From Acinetobacter gandensis (GTDB lineage Bacteria; Pseudomonadota; Gammaproteobacteria; Pseudomonadales; Moraxellaceae): DNA of 64,000 nt. Where the stretch lies: positions 1 through 64,000 of the forward strand of contig NZ_LZDS01000025.1 of assembly GCF_001678755.1 (NCBI RefSeq), in the 5' to 3' direction. A program made the position numbers and the translations under genes. Shown one piece after another: positions 48,864 through 57,471 of this stretch (position 1 is its first letter; each line of letters starts with the position of its first letter). The notes below the pieces were generated by a model. The model ran no database searches. It was not told where the DNA came from and was given only the letters and a program-made list of their open reading frames with translations.

Positions 48864-49154
48864 ATGCCAAAAGTTCTAGATACAACGGTACTGCCCGCAA
48901 GGAGATCACACAGTGTATCTCCGACCACAATAAATGCCAGCATGTACAAACAAGAAATGAATCATCCAGCACAACTGTTAATTGTCGCTGTAGGTATGTG
49001 TATTGGGGCCATTTTCGCCATCAGCATTGCCTACAATCTTCATATACAACCCACACTGTGGCATATCGGATTACTTACCCTTATTCCAGTAAGCATCGCA
49101 TTATTATTACGCCAAGTGTATATCTACACGCTTATACATATGGAACAAGATTAA
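48864..49154 (+). CDS. Small two-helix membrane protein
   Basis: A protein of 96 residues with a polar N-terminus (1-34) and two membrane helices (about 38-57 and 66-84). The ribosome-binding site AAAGGA is well placed before ATG 48864. I do not recognise the family. It stands alone between the trhO terminator and a 297-bp gap. Confidence 0.65.
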   Translation: MPKVLDTTVLPARRSHSVSPTTINASMYKQEMNHPAQLLIVAVGMCIGAIFAISIAYNLHIQPTLWHIGLLTLIPVSIALLLRQVYIYTLIHMEQD

Positions 49155-49451
49155 CGCGTGGGTTTAACAACTCAGTTCACTGTTTTTCAATTCAAGGCGC
49201 TTTCAAAACATCAATGCATTCAAAAATAAAATACTTCATTGAAATACTGTGAAGCGCCATATTAGCTCTATGCCTCTAGCAATTCAGTCCTCAAACTAAA
49301 AAAACAAAATAGCGCATCTAAAAATTAAAATTACTTTTCCATTTTTCGTTTCAGTCTAGTCGTCAAATTATCATTGTGTAAATGCATGAAGCACTTTACC
49401 TATTCAGTGATTACACTTAGGATGAATTACCATTTTTAAATCCAGACTGTC
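49155..49451. other. Gene-free gap before the DedA gene
   Basis: I see no gene in these 297 bases. Two 7-bp arms, ggcgctt (about 49196-49202) and aagcgcc (about 49251-49257), could pair across about 50 nt, without a T-run. The promoter of the DedA gene is expected near the right end; AGGATGAAT at about 49420 is not placed as its ribosome-binding site. Confidence 0.4.
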
Positions 49452-50063
49452 ATGAACTTAACTGAATGGATTATTTCCATCATGGAACAATTGGGCTACT
49501 TCGGCATTGCCCTTCTCATGTTCCTCGATAATGTCTTTCCGCCAATTCCATCCGAAATTATTATGCCATCCGCAGGTTATGCTGCTTCACAAGGACAGCT
49601 AATGATCATCGGTGTCATCATTGCAGGCTGTATTGGTTCTTTGACTGCTGCTGCTTTGCTGTATTGGATTGGTTATAAGTTTAAACATGACAGTATTTTA
49701 AGTTTTGTCGATCGCTATGGAAAATACCTATTTATCAAATCACAAGACGTAGAAAAGTCCTTAAATTGGTTTGAGCAATATGGACACCGTATTGTATTTT
49801 TTGGTCGTATGATTCCTGCTGTCCGCTCCCTCATTAGTATTCCAGCAGGTATGAGTCGCATGCCTTTTTGGAAATTCATGTTTTTTAGTGGATTAGGAAC
49901 AATTATCTGGACCACATTTCTTGCCTATGTTGGTTTTTATTTTGGGGAAAACCAACAATTGATGCAGCAAATTTTTAGTAAAGTTGGCCACGTCATTATT
50001 GCAATTACAGTTATTATCATTGCTTGGATTTTTTACCGTCGCCATCAACGTCGACAGCGTTAA
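49452..50063 (+). CDS. DedA-family membrane protein
   Basis: A protein of 203 residues with the SNARE-associated/DedA (VTT) domain: LDNVFPPIPSEIIMPSAGY (about 24-42), the amphipathic FGRMIPAVRSLISIPAGMSRM (about 117-137) and the FSGLGTIIWTTFLAYVGFYFG end. DedA proteins act as lipid flippases or scramblases, in several species recycling undecaprenyl phosphate, and affect membrane-potential and polymyxin tolerance. It is followed closely by two small membrane protein genes, probably co-transcribed. Confidence 0.9.
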   Translation: MNLTEWIISIMEQLGYFGIALLMFLDNVFPPIPSEIIMPSAGYAASQGQLMIIGVIIAGCIGSLTAAALLYWIGYKFKHDSILSFVDRYGKYLFIKSQDVEKSLNWFEQYGHRIVFFGRMIPAVRSLISIPAGMSRMPFWKFMFFSGLGTIIWTTFLAYVGFYFGENQQLMQQIFSKVGHVIIAITVIIIAWIFYRRHQRRQR

Positions 50064-50086
50064 TCTGTTTTTCTTTTGGGGTTCGA

Positions 50087-50497
50087 ATGAAACATTATTT
50101 ATTACATTTTGCGGCAGTTTATAGCATTGCTTTGGTGCTTTTGGTTACAGTTTTAATGTTTGGTTTAAATTTGGGTGGTCTAACACTATTCCCTGCATTG
50201 ATTGCTTCTGCTTTCATTTCCGCACGTCATTTTGTACAAAAAGAACATCGTCTTGCGACGAGTGATGAAAAAATTCAATTGGTATGGGGCTCAAGTGCCG
50301 TAGCAATCATCATTGGCAGTATTTTCGTATTCTTCCTCGTGTTGATAAATCCAAATGCTGAAGCCATTTTGAAAGCAGCTGATCAGGCAGGTTTAGGGCT
50401 ATCAGCACTGATCATGCTATGTATGATTGCAATTCATGGTGTGATATTCCATATTGCCTATGGCTGGTATGCAACTTATTGTGCAAAAAAATTATAG
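50087..50497 (+). CDS. ABZJ_00895-type small membrane protein, copy 1
   Basis: A protein of 136 residues with four membrane helices (about 5-25, 29-46, 62-84 and 100-125) and a conserved loop (SARHFVQKEHRLATSDEK). It resembles a family known mainly from Acinetobacter and without known function. It is a tandem paralogue of the next gene: both have MK.Y.L.F at the start, a SA...FV(K/Q)...R...S/NE.EK loop, a VWG element and a GW.A.Y end. I start it at ATG 50087. Confidence 0.78.
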   Translation: MKHYLLHFAAVYSIALVLLVTVLMFGLNLGGLTLFPALIASAFISARHFVQKEHRLATSDEKIQLVWGSSAVAIIIGSIFVFFLVLINPNAEAILKAADQAGLGLSALIMLCMIAIHGVIFHIAYGWYATYCAKKL

Positions 50498-50615
50498 TCA
50501 TCGAAACATTCCAAAAAATACCATTGCCGAACCTAAGCAAAAGCTTTGGATGTTTTAAACTGATCCATGTTGTGTGATTCAATCCTTTTTAATAACGATA
50601 AAACGAAGTTTAAAA

Positions 50616-51032
50616 ATGAAAAAATATATCCTGACTTTTACTGCAGCTTATGTGATTACGATGCTGGCTGTTGTTGCCATCGAGTCATTATTTGATTTAC
50701 CTAGCGGAACATCCATGACCTGTTTAATTGTTGGTGGTTTTAGCGCTGCTGCAAGCTTTGTCAAAGACCGTCAACGTGTTCCTAATGAGACTGAAAAGAA
50801 AACTTTAGTTTGGGGCTGTCTACTTGCCTCAATCATCATCAGCATCATTGCGACATTAATTAGTATTGTTGTATTCCCTGAAACATTGGCATTTTTAAAA
50901 ATGGCTATGACCCAGCTGCCCTCTTGGGTTTGGTTGATTGCGATCGCATTTACACTGCTTATTCACTATTTGATTTTGGCATTATCTTTTGGTTGGATAG
51001 CAAAGTACTTTTTACCCAAGACAACAGTATAA
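50616..51032 (+). CDS. ABZJ_00895-type small membrane protein, copy 2
   Basis: A protein of 138 residues with four membrane helices and the same layout as copy 1 (loop SAAASFVKDRQRVPNETEK, then LVWG). I start it at ATG 50616 (MKKYILTF), in line with copy 1; the longer frame from 50574 has no support. It is closed by a terminator, so dedA and the two copies may form one unit. Confidence 0.78.
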   Translation: MKKYILTFTAAYVITMLAVVAIESLFDLPSGTSMTCLIVGGFSAAASFVKDRQRVPNETEKKTLVWGCLLASIIISIIATLISIVVFPETLAFLKMAMTQLPSWVWLIAIAFTLLIHYLILALSFGWIAKYFLPKTTV

Positions 51033-51050
51033 ATGCTTATTTAACCCATA

Positions 51051-51076
51051 AAAAAAGCACCTTACGGTGCTTTTTT
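51051..51076. terminator. Bidirectional terminator
   Basis: The stem aaaagcacc/ggtgctttt (51053-51061 with 51067-51075) has flanking A and T runs, between convergent transcripts. Confidence 0.92.
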
Positions 51077-51126
51077 GAATCATTTGAAACACACTTGCAA
51101 TGTAATTCAACATTGCACTGCAAACA

Positions 51127-51651
51127 TTATGCTGGTGTGTGATACATCAAATACAACTCGTTCAAGTTAGTTGGAATTTCTTCTGCAAGTTCATCCATTA
51201 ACTGACCATTACGACGGAAAGATTCCATTTGTGGATCTTCTTCGTCAATGCCACTGAACACCATAATTGGTAAAGTCAGGTCAACAAGTTGCTCTTCAAA
51301 CTCATCTGTAAACCAAGCATCTTCGTTTAGGAACATAGCATCAACGAAACCAACACTCCAGTCACCAAGACTTGATTCAACATCTGCTTCTTCAATTTCA
51401 AACGGAAATTCAATACCGTCTTCATTCGCAAGATTTTGACGTATAGATTCAAGCCATGCTTTTACTTGTGCAATAATTTCAGTAGGAACTTTCTTTTGAT
51501 TATTATCAAAAAGTTCATCCAACCATTTATCAAAAGTTGGGCCAACTGCAATTGCACACAAAAAACCATGAGTCGCTGCAAAATCTAGACCATGCTCGTT
51601 GTCATCGCCGTCTAGATAGTCACTCAAAAGGTCTAAATCTAAAGCACTCAT
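51127..51651 (-). CDS. UPF0149 (YecA/YgfB) family protein
   Basis: An acidic, all-helical protein of 174 residues. The start LSDYLDGDDNEHGLDFAATHGFLCAIAVGP and the WSVGFVDAM segment are typical of the YgfB/YecA family. In Pseudomonas, YgfB is linked to ampDh3 and beta-lactam tolerance; a similar role here is only a possibility. There is no C-terminal SEC-C zinc motif, so it is closer to YgfB than to full-length YecA. The small acidic gene at 51718 lies upstream on the same strand. Confidence 0.85.
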   Translation of the reverse strand: MSALDLDLLSDYLDGDDNEHGLDFAATHGFLCAIAVGPTFDKWLDELFDNNQKKVPTEIIAQVKAWLESIRQNLANEDGIEFPFEIEEADVESSLGDWSVGFVDAMFLNEDAWFTDEFEEQLVDLTLPIMVFSGIDEEDPQMESFRRNGQLMDELAEEIPTNLNELYLMYHTPA

Positions 51652-51717
51652 TTCATATCCAGAGTTAGAAACTTAATGCGCTAGCATAGCATTTTCAGGC
51701 GCTATGCTAAACGTTAA

Positions 51718-51927
51718 TTAGTCTTCTTCGTCATCAAAATCATCATCGTCGTCGAAGTCATAGTCAAAATCTTTAAGCTCACGCTCAAGACGACGTTGTG
51801 TAAGAAGTTCATCGATAAGACGGCGTTTTTCTAGCGATTCTTTCGCTGAAGTTTTCGCACTGGCCTCATCGAAATTCACATCATCATCACCGTAGTTATC
51901 ATCTAGTTCAAAATCTGTAGAAGACAC
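51718..51927 (-). CDS. PA3496-like small acidic protein
   Basis: A very acidic protein of 69 residues with one basic helix, EKRRLIDELLTQRRLERELKD, then an almost pure Asp/Glu/Phe tail. The RR..IDELL..RRLE.EL helix resembles the PA3496 family, suggested to affect envelope integrity. I start it at GTG 51927, with GAGGTAG seven bases upstream; an ATG at 51948 lies before that ribosome-binding site. It is 66 bp ahead of the YgfB-like gene. Confidence 0.72.
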   Translation of the reverse strand: MSSTDFELDDNYGDDDVNFDEASAKTSAKESLEKRRLIDELLTQRRLERELKDFDYDFDDDDDFDDEED

Positions 51928-52067
51928 TGAAACTACCTCATAATGCAAAAAATTGAAGGGGTCTAGCCGCTATTTATATGGGTTATAAAATATTGTCAAG
52001 TTTTATTTAAAAAAAACATATTTAAAAGCGAAAAATAGGGCTTTTTTTCTTACTGAAATGTATGGCA

Positions 52068-52076
52068 TGATATAAT
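52068..52076 (+). promoter_or_regulatory. Extended -10 promoter upstream of rpoD
   Basis: TGATATAAT (TGn plus a perfect TATAAT) is a strong extended -10; no good -35 is seen 17 bases upstream (tcttac), as is common for this class. The transcript would start near 52083, about 250 nt before rpoD. Confidence 0.75.
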
Positions 52077-52276
52077 CCACCCTGCGTCCTTCTGTTTTAT
52101 GACAGTTTTACAAAACTTTCAAAATAGGCGCGCGTATGGGATGAACTTGAAAACAACAAATTCACCCCCACCTTAAATTACTGAATTTATATTTTTAATA
52201 TTTTATCAGTCAGCACATTTCGCTGTCAGAACTGATGAAATACTCAAGCTATTCACAAAATTTAAATGAGATGAAT

Positions 52277-52299
52277 CGTGCACTTATGCACGGTTTTTT
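52277..52299 (+). terminator. Terminator-like hairpin in the rpoD leader
   Basis: The stem cgtgca/tgcacg (52277-52282 with 52287-52292) has a ctta loop and is followed by g and six T. It ends 33 bases before the rpoD ATG, between promoter and gene. Confidence 0.78.
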
Positions 52300-52331
52300 A
52301 CTGCCACAGATTCACTGAAGAGTAAGCAAAG

Positions 52332-54239
52332 ATGAGCGATATGACTTCCCCTACTTCTCAAGTAGCGGCGCTGATTAGCCGAGGCAAAGAGCAAGGTTAC
52401 CTAACTTTCGCCGAGGTTAACGATCATCTCCCAGACTCGATCACAGAAAGCGAACAGATTGAAGACATCATTCAAATGTTGAATGACGTTGGTATTCCTG
52501 TGCATGATCGAGCTCCGGAAACTGACGATACAATGTTTGAAGGTGGCAGCGAAGCGACGGATGAAGTTGCTGAAGAAGAAGCTGCTGCTGTACTTGCATC
52601 TGTAGAAAATGAACCTGGTCGTACCACTGACCCTGTACGTATGTATATGCGTGAAATGGGGACAGTTGAACTGTTGACTCGTGAAGGCGAGATCAGTATT
52701 GCAAAACGTATTGAAGAAGGTATTCGTGACGTTCTTCACTCGATTGCTTACTGGCCAAACGCGGTTGAAGTAGTTTTATCAGAATACAAAGATTATGAAG
52801 CGGGCGAACGCCGTCTTGCTGACATTTTGTCTGGTTATCTCGATCCAGAATCAGATGAAGAAATTCCAGAAGTAATCGAAGAAGATGACGCTGATCTTGA
52901 TGATGAAGATTCAAGCACAACGAAATCGACGAAATCGACGAAATCGACGAAAGATGTCAAATTAGATGACGATGAAGAAGACGAAGAATCTGAAGGTGAT
53001 GACGATTCTGAAGGCGAATCTGGTCCAGACCCTGAAATTGCAAAAGCACGTTTTACTGAACTTGAAAATGCTTGGATCGTAACTAAAACTGCGATTGAGA
53101 AACATGGTCGTAACAGCAAAGAAGCTGCTGCTGCACTTGAAGCTCTTGCAACAGTGTTCATGATGTTCAAATTCACGCCACGTTTATTTGACATTATTTC
53201 TGACCTAATTCGTGATACGCATGATCAAATCCGTACTTCTGAACGTGAAGTAATGCGTTATGCAGTACGTCGTGGTCGTATGGATCGTACGCAATTCCGT
53301 ACTTCTTTCCCTGGTCAAGAGTCAAATCCCGCTTGGTTAGAAGAACAAATTGCCAAAGCTCCTGCGGACATGAAAGGTTACCTTGAAAAAGTTCGTCCTG
53401 ACGTTTTAGCATTCCAACAAAAAATTGCTGATATTGAAAAAGAATTGGGCCTTGACGTTAAAGGCATCAAAGACATTTCAAAACGTATGTCGATTGGTGA
53501 AGCGAAAGCTCGCCGTGCGAAAAAGGAAATGGTTGAAGCCAACTTACGTTTGGTAATTTCGATTGCGAAGAAATACACCAACCGTGGCTTGCAATTCCTT
53601 GACTTGATCCAAGAAGGCAACATCGGCTTGATGAAAGCGGTAGACAAGTTTGAATACCGTCGTGGTTATAAATTCTCGACATATGCAACTTGGTGGATTC
53701 GTCAGGCGATTACCCGTTCGATTGCTGACCAAGCACGTACTATTCGTATTCCAGTACACATGATTGAAACGATTAACAAAATCAACCGTGTATCTCGTCA
53801 ATTACTTCAAGAAATGGGCCGCGAACCTACGCCTGAAGAATTAGGCGAACGTCTGGAAATGGATGAAGTTAAAGTTCGTAAAGTACTGAAAATTGCCAAA
53901 GAACCGATTTCTATGGAAACGCCAATTGGTGATGATGAAGATTCGCATCTTGGTGACTTCATTGAAGATGGCAACATCACCTCTCCAATTGATGCTGCAA
54001 CTTCAGAAGGCTTAAAAGAAGCAACACGTGAAGTGCTTGAAAACTTAACTGAACGTGAAGCGAAAGTCTTGAAAATGCGTTTCGGTATCGACATGCCAAC
54101 GGACCACACTTTAGAAGAAGTTGGTAAACAATTTGATGTAACACGTGAACGTATTCGTCAGATTGAAGCGAAAGCATTGCGTAAATTACGTCATCCTTCA
54201 CGCTCAGAACATCTGCGTTCATTCCTTGAGAATGACTAA
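52332..54239 (+). CDS. rpoD: RNA polymerase sigma factor RpoD (sigma-70)
   Basis: The primary sigma factor. It has 635 residues: region 1.1 (about 10-80), region 1.2 ([24 protein letters not shown]), a large acidic non-conserved region (about 165-245), region 2 ([28 protein letters not shown], then [15 protein letters not shown]), region 3 and region 4.2 ([24 protein letters not shown]). In the non-conserved region a 9-bp repeat encodes KST tandem copies. It is not in an rpsU-dnaG-rpoD operon, and it sits behind a leader with a terminator-like hairpin. Confidence 0.98.
   Translation: MSDMTSPTSQVAALISRGKEQGYLTFAEVNDHLPDSITESEQIEDIIQMLNDVGIPVHDRAPETDDTMFEGGSEATDEVAEEEAAAVLASVENEPGRTTDPVRMYMREMGTVELLTREGEISIAKRIEEGIRDVLHSIAYWPNAVEVVLSEYKDYEAGERRLADILSGYLDPESDEEIPEVIEEDDADLDDEDSSTTKSTKSTKSTKDVKLDDDEEDEESEGDDDSEGESGPDPEIAKARFTELENAWIVTKTAIEKHGRNSKEAAAALEALATVFMMFKFTPRLFDIISDLIRDTHDQIRTSEREVMRYAVRRGRMDRTQFRTSFPGQESNPAWLEEQIAKAPADMKGYLEKVRPDVLAFQQKIADIEKELGLDVKGIKDISKRMSIGEAKARRAKKEMVEANLRLVISIAKKYTNRGLQFLDLIQEGNIGLMKAVDKFEYRRGYKFSTYATWWIRQAITRSIADQARTIRIPVHMIETINKINRVSRQLLQEMGREPTPEELGERLEMDEVKVRKVLKIAKEPISMETPIGDDEDSHLGDFIEDGNITSPIDAATSEGLKEATREVLENLTEREAKVLKMRFGIDMPTDHTLEEVGKQFDVTRERIRQIEAKALRKLRHPSRSEHLRSFLEND
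52919..52952 (+). repeat. 9-bp coding repeat in rpoD (acgaaatcg x3.7)
   Basis: Three perfect copies of acgaaatcg (52920-52946) and a six-base partial copy encode tandem Lys-Ser-Thr in the acidic spacer of sigma-70. Being in frame, a change in copy number would alter only the spacer length. Confidence 0.9.
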
Positions 54240-54267
54240 CCTATCCATAGGATAATACAGGCTTGAA

Positions 54268-54288
54268 TATGGGGGGAACTCCCCCATA
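54268..54288 (+). other. GC-rich inverted repeat after rpoD
   Basis: tatggggg/cccccata (54268-54275 with 54281-54288) makes an 8-bp stem with a gaact loop. There is no T-run; the true terminator follows at 54313. Confidence 0.75.
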
Positions 54289-54312
54289 ATATGAGCATGT
54301 AGAGATAAAACA

Positions 54313-54340
54313 AAATACCTGCATCTTGCAGGTATTTTTA
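54313..54340 (+). terminator. Terminator of rpoD
   Basis: The 11-bp stem aaatacctgca/tgcaggtattt (54313-54323 with 54327-54337) is followed by tt. It lies 16 bases before the DUF493 start codon. Confidence 0.92.
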
Positions 54341-54355
54341 CAAATGAGGTGTCCC

Positions 54356-54652
54356 ATGACTGACATGACAAATCGTATGCCATCACGCGAATTGCAAGAA
54401 CATCTTTGGGTGTTCCCGATGGACTATCCAATTAAACTGATTGGTCTTGCAGGTGAGGAACTCCGTCAAGCGGTAAATGATATTTTCTTGAAACATTTCC
54501 CTGAGTTTGATGGCAGTACCATGACTGTAACGCCTTCACGCACAGGTAAATACCATTCTGTAACTGCTCAGTTGCGTTTTATAGAGCTTGAACAAGTTCA
54601 CGCAGTTTATGCAGACCTTGCAGCTTGTCCATTAATTAAGACAGCACTGTAA
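54356..54652 (+). CDS. DUF493 (YbeD) family protein
   Basis: A ferredoxin-like-fold protein of 98 residues, like E. coli YbeD: HLWVFPMDYPIKLIGLAGEEL, then PEFDGSTMTVTPSRTGKYHSVTAQLR. YbeD is encoded before lipB, as here, and a role linked to lipoate metabolism or regulation is assumed from that. I start it at ATG 54356, with TGAGGTG upstream; the frame from 54326 begins inside the rpoD terminator. A terminator separates it from lipB. Confidence 0.9.
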   Translation: MTDMTNRMPSRELQEHLWVFPMDYPIKLIGLAGEELRQAVNDIFLKHFPEFDGSTMTVTPSRTGKYHSVTAQLRFIELEQVHAVYADLAACPLIKTAL

Positions 54653-54657
54653 GTACT

Positions 54658-54688
54658 AAAAAACACGCTTTCGAGCGTGTTTTTTTAT
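54658..54688 (+). terminator. Terminator after the DUF493 gene
   Basis: The stem aacacgct/agcgtgtt (54662-54669 with 54674-54681) has a ttcg loop and is followed by a T-run. Confidence 0.92.
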
Positions 54689-54794
54689 GTGAAAATAGAG
54701 CATTAAATTACAACTCAAACCGTTCAACGCCCCCATTATTCTGCCAATTCATTATAATAAAACTCTATGTTTGACCATAAAGGACGCAACACGC

Positions 54795-55454
54795 GTGACT
54801 GAGACTGCTCAAAAGCCAGAACTAATTATTCGCCAGTACAATACACTGACTCCCTATGAAGATCGCTTTTTAGAAATGAAAGCGTTGACTGAACAACGTG
54901 ATGAACACACTGCGGATGAACTCTGGATATTGCAGCATCATGATGTGTTAACTCAAGGTCAGGCAGGCAAACCTGAACACATCCTCATGCACAGTAATAT
55001 TCCTGTGGTACAAACCGATCGCGGTGGTCAAGTAACGTGGCATGGTCCTGGTCAGTTGGTCGCTTATTTCATGTTTGACTTAAATCGCTTAGGTTGGAAC
55101 GTGCGTACGCTGGTTTCCTATGCAGAAAACTTGATGATCGAACTGCTGAAAAAGTACGGTATCGACGCTTATGCCAAGCCTGATGCACCTGGTGTTTATG
55201 TTGCAGAACGCAAAATTGGTTCACTCGGTTTTAAAATCCGTAAAGGGCGCTCATATCATGGTTTAGCATTAAACATTGACTGTGACTTGTTTGGATTTCA
55301 TACCATCAACCCATGCGGTTATGCAGGTTTAGAAATGGTACGTATACAAGACTTAGTTCCAGATTATCCAAAATTTGCAAACTTGTGCGTCGATATCATT
55401 GATACTTTGAAAAACAGCGGTTACTTTAAAGACGTAACCGTCAAACAACTATAA
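54795..55454 (+). CDS. lipB: Octanoyl-[acyl-carrier-protein] transferase LipB
   Basis: Moves octanoyl groups from ACP to the lipoyl domains of 2-oxoacid dehydrogenases and GcvH. It has 219 residues. Motifs are RGGQVTWHGPGQLVAYFM and IGSLGFKIRKG (catalytic Lys), with the catalytic Cys in INPCGYAGLE. I start it at GTG 54795, with AAAGGACGC upstream; the frame is open from TTG 54771 but that would place the ribosome-binding site inside the gene. lipA is not next to it. Confidence 0.95.
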   Translation: MTETAQKPELIIRQYNTLTPYEDRFLEMKALTEQRDEHTADELWILQHHDVLTQGQAGKPEHILMHSNIPVVQTDRGGQVTWHGPGQLVAYFMFDLNRLGWNVRTLVSYAENLMIELLKKYGIDAYAKPDAPGVYVAERKIGSLGFKIRKGRSYHGLALNIDCDLFGFHTINPCGYAGLEMVRIQDLVPDYPKFANLCVDIIDTLKNSGYFKDVTVKQL

Positions 55455-55528
55455 AGACTTTGCTTTCTAATACAAAATAATTTAGAGTATTTACTCTAAA
55501 CAGATAATTATAGATAAGGGATGATCGC

Positions 55529-56062
55529 GTGATTGCAACTAAATCCGTTAAACCCGCCCTCCAACAAGCCTATGTCAAACTCATGATGGATGTAATTGGC
55601 AGAGGCTTGGTCATGGCGAGCCAGGTCGATGAAGAAATTAAACAGGAAGTGGCTAAATTTCCTGTGAACTTCATTCTCTCTATGAATGTATTTCCAAATG
55701 GTGCTGCATTTGTGGCACAGGTAACTGAAGATCATCAGCTAAAGCTGCTGACACCGGGTAGCCAAAAACCTGATTTAACCATTACCTTTAAACATTTGAC
55801 CCATGCTTTTTTAGTGTTTTCCTTTCAAGAAAGTACAGCTCAAGCCTTTGCTAATGACCGTATGATTGCAGATGGTGATTTGTCTTATGCGATTCGATTA
55901 GTACGTTGTCTTAATAAGATGGAAGCACTTATTTTGCCAAAACTGGTGGCTGAACTTGCAGTTAAAGAATATCCAACACAATTAAGTTTAAAAGAAAAAC
56001 TCAGTGGTGCTGCAAATATCTATTTGAAAGTAGCCCAATCTTATTTAAAGCGGAGTGCATAA
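55529..56062 (+). CDS. SCP2-like sterol-carrier-domain protein
   Basis: A protein of 177 residues with an SCP2-like lipid-binding domain: FILSMNVFPNGAAFVAQV, then PDLTITFKHLTHAFLVFSFQES, AFANDRMIADGDLSYAIRLVRCLN. It starts at GTG 55529 with AAGGGATGATC upstream. The iron alcohol dehydrogenase begins three bases after its stop, so the two are translated together and probably act in one lipid-alcohol or fatty-aldehyde process; that link is inference. Confidence 0.8.
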   Translation: MIATKSVKPALQQAYVKLMMDVIGRGLVMASQVDEEIKQEVAKFPVNFILSMNVFPNGAAFVAQVTEDHQLKLLTPGSQKPDLTITFKHLTHAFLVFSFQESTAQAFANDRMIADGDLSYAIRLVRCLNKMEALILPKLVAELAVKEYPTQLSLKEKLSGAANIYLKVAQSYLKRSA

Positions 56063-56065
56063 CAC

Positions 56066-57250
56066 ATGGCTAAACCATATTACGAATTTTTCTGTCCTGT
56101 AAAAGTGATTGCTGGCCATGCAGCTTTAGAACACATTCCCTTTGAACTTGCCAGCCTCGGCTCAAAACGCCCGATGATCATTACTGACAAAGGTGTCCGC
56201 AGCAATAATTTACTTGCACCCATTGAAGCTGCGTTCGAAAGCACAGATGCTGTGATTGGTTTTATCTTTGATGATGTTCCACCGGACTCTAGTCTAGAAA
56301 CCGTTCGTAAAGCAGCACAGCTTTATCGCGACAACAACTGTGATGCAATTATTGCCATCGGTGGTGGGTCCGTCATCGATACCTCTAAAGCGACCAATAT
56401 TTTAGTGTCTGAAGGCGGCGATGACTTATTAAAATATTCTGGTGCGCATAATTTACCAAAGCCATTAAATCCTTTCTTTGTGATACCAACCACATCAGGT
56501 ACGGGCTCTGAAGTCACAATGGTTGCCGTGGTGTCTGACACTGAAAAGAATGTCAAAATAGCCTTTGCATCTAACTATCTGATGCCACATGCTGCTATTT
56601 TAGACCCGCGTATGACACAGACATTACCACCTCATCTTACAGCAATGACAGCAATGGATGCGATGACACATGCGGTTGAAGCCTATACGTGTATGGCGGC
56701 AAACCCAATTTCAGATGCCTATGCCACTGCTGCCATCAAAAAGGTTAGTAATAGTTTATTTAGTGTATTAGATAATACAACCGATGCACATGGCCGTTTA
56801 GAATTGGCACAAGCATCAACAATGGCAGGAATTGCTTTTTCAAATTCGATGGTTGGTTTAGTCCATTCATTGGGTCATGCTTTAGGTGCTGTTGCTCACC
56901 TGCCCCATGGATTATGCATGAACTTATTCTTGCCTTATGTGCTGGAATACAACAAAGAAGTCAATGGCGATAAAATTGCAGAATTATTATTACCTTTAGC
57001 TGGCCCAGACATTTATGCACAGACACCAGCACATCTTCGTGCAGATAAAGCAATTTCAACGATTTTAACTATGCGTGATCGCCTGTATAGCTTGACCAAA
57101 TTACCACGTACTTTGAGTGAAACAGGTAAAGTGACTGAAGCACAATTAGATGAAGTTGCCGAAAAGGCACTGAATGATGGTTCTATCATTTACAACCCGA
57201 AAGAAGCCAGCTTAGAAGACCTAAAAAGTATTCTAAAAAAAGCTTGGTAA
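56066..57250 (+). CDS. Iron-containing alcohol dehydrogenase
   Basis: A group III NAD(P)-dependent alcohol dehydrogenase of 394 residues. The dinucleotide loop GGGSVIDTSKA is at about 99-109, followed by TTSGTGSEVTMVAVVSD (about 142-158). The metal ligands are Asp and His near 195-199 (LTAMTAMDAMTHAVEAY) and His in HSLGHALGA...HLPHG (about 269-284). The substrate is unknown; other family members oxidise ethanol, butanol, 1,3-propanediol, lactaldehyde or long-chain alcohols. It is coupled to the SCP2-like gene and followed by a terminator. Confidence 0.93.
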   Translation: MAKPYYEFFCPVKVIAGHAALEHIPFELASLGSKRPMIITDKGVRSNNLLAPIEAAFESTDAVIGFIFDDVPPDSSLETVRKAAQLYRDNNCDAIIAIGGGSVIDTSKATNILVSEGGDDLLKYSGAHNLPKPLNPFFVIPTTSGTGSEVTMVAVVSDTEKNVKIAFASNYLMPHAAILDPRMTQTLPPHLTAMTAMDAMTHAVEAYTCMAANPISDAYATAAIKKVSNSLFSVLDNTTDAHGRLELAQASTMAGIAFSNSMVGLVHSLGHALGAVAHLPHGLCMNLFLPYVLEYNKEVNGDKIAELLLPLAGPDIYAQTPAHLRADKAISTILTMRDRLYSLTKLPRTLSETGKVTEAQLDEVAEKALNDGSIIYNPKEASLEDLKSILKKAW

Positions 57251-57284
57251 TTACTGAAAAATAAGCGAATATAGCGACAAATTT

Positions 57285-57318
57285 AAGCCTGATGTTTTTT
57301 TAAACATCGGGCTTTTCA
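57285..57318 (+). terminator. Terminator of the alcohol dehydrogenase operon
   Basis: The 13-bp stem aagcctgatgttt/aaacatcgggctt (57285-57297 with 57302-57314, one G-U pair) is followed by tt. Confidence 0.88.
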
Positions 57319-57391
57319 CTTGCAGAAACAAAGAATAGTCAGTTTTTTAACCAAATTGGCATAATTTCTGCTAAAAACAAATTCAAAGTTA

Positions 57392-57420
57392 CTGACAAAA
57401 TGTTCCATTTACAGTAGATT
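57392..57420 (+). promoter_or_regulatory. Probable promoter of the PuuP-like gene
   Basis: CTGACA (57392-57397, five of six) and TAGATT (57415-57420, four of six) are spaced by 17 bases. The transcript would start near 57427, upstream of the inverted repeat at 57449. Confidence 0.6.
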
Positions 57421-57448
57421 GGCGCACTTTTGTTTTAAAACGTAGGGG

Positions 57449-57471
57449 GGATCGTTCGTCTCAAACGATCC
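57449..57471 (+). promoter_or_regulatory. Inverted repeat in the PuuP-like leader
   Basis: A perfect 8-bp repeat, ggatcgtt/aacgatcc (57449-57456 with 57464-57471), has a 7-nt spacer. It has no T-run. It may be an operator for a dimeric repressor, or an RNA hairpin in the leader about 45 nt before the start codon. Confidence 0.6.

Larger units (their letters stand above)
51949..52331 (+). other. rpoD upstream region and leader
   Basis: These 383 bases lack a gene. They hold the extended -10 at 52068-52076 and a terminator-like hairpin at 52277-52299, described separately. The remaining sequence (about 52083-52270) would be transcribed as a leader or a separate short RNA; I see no start codon with a ribosome-binding site for a peptide. 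Confidence 0.6.

Noticed and set aside
54268..54288. GC-rich hairpin after rpoD as a terminator
   Set aside because: It lacks a T-run, and a much stronger terminator follows at 54313.
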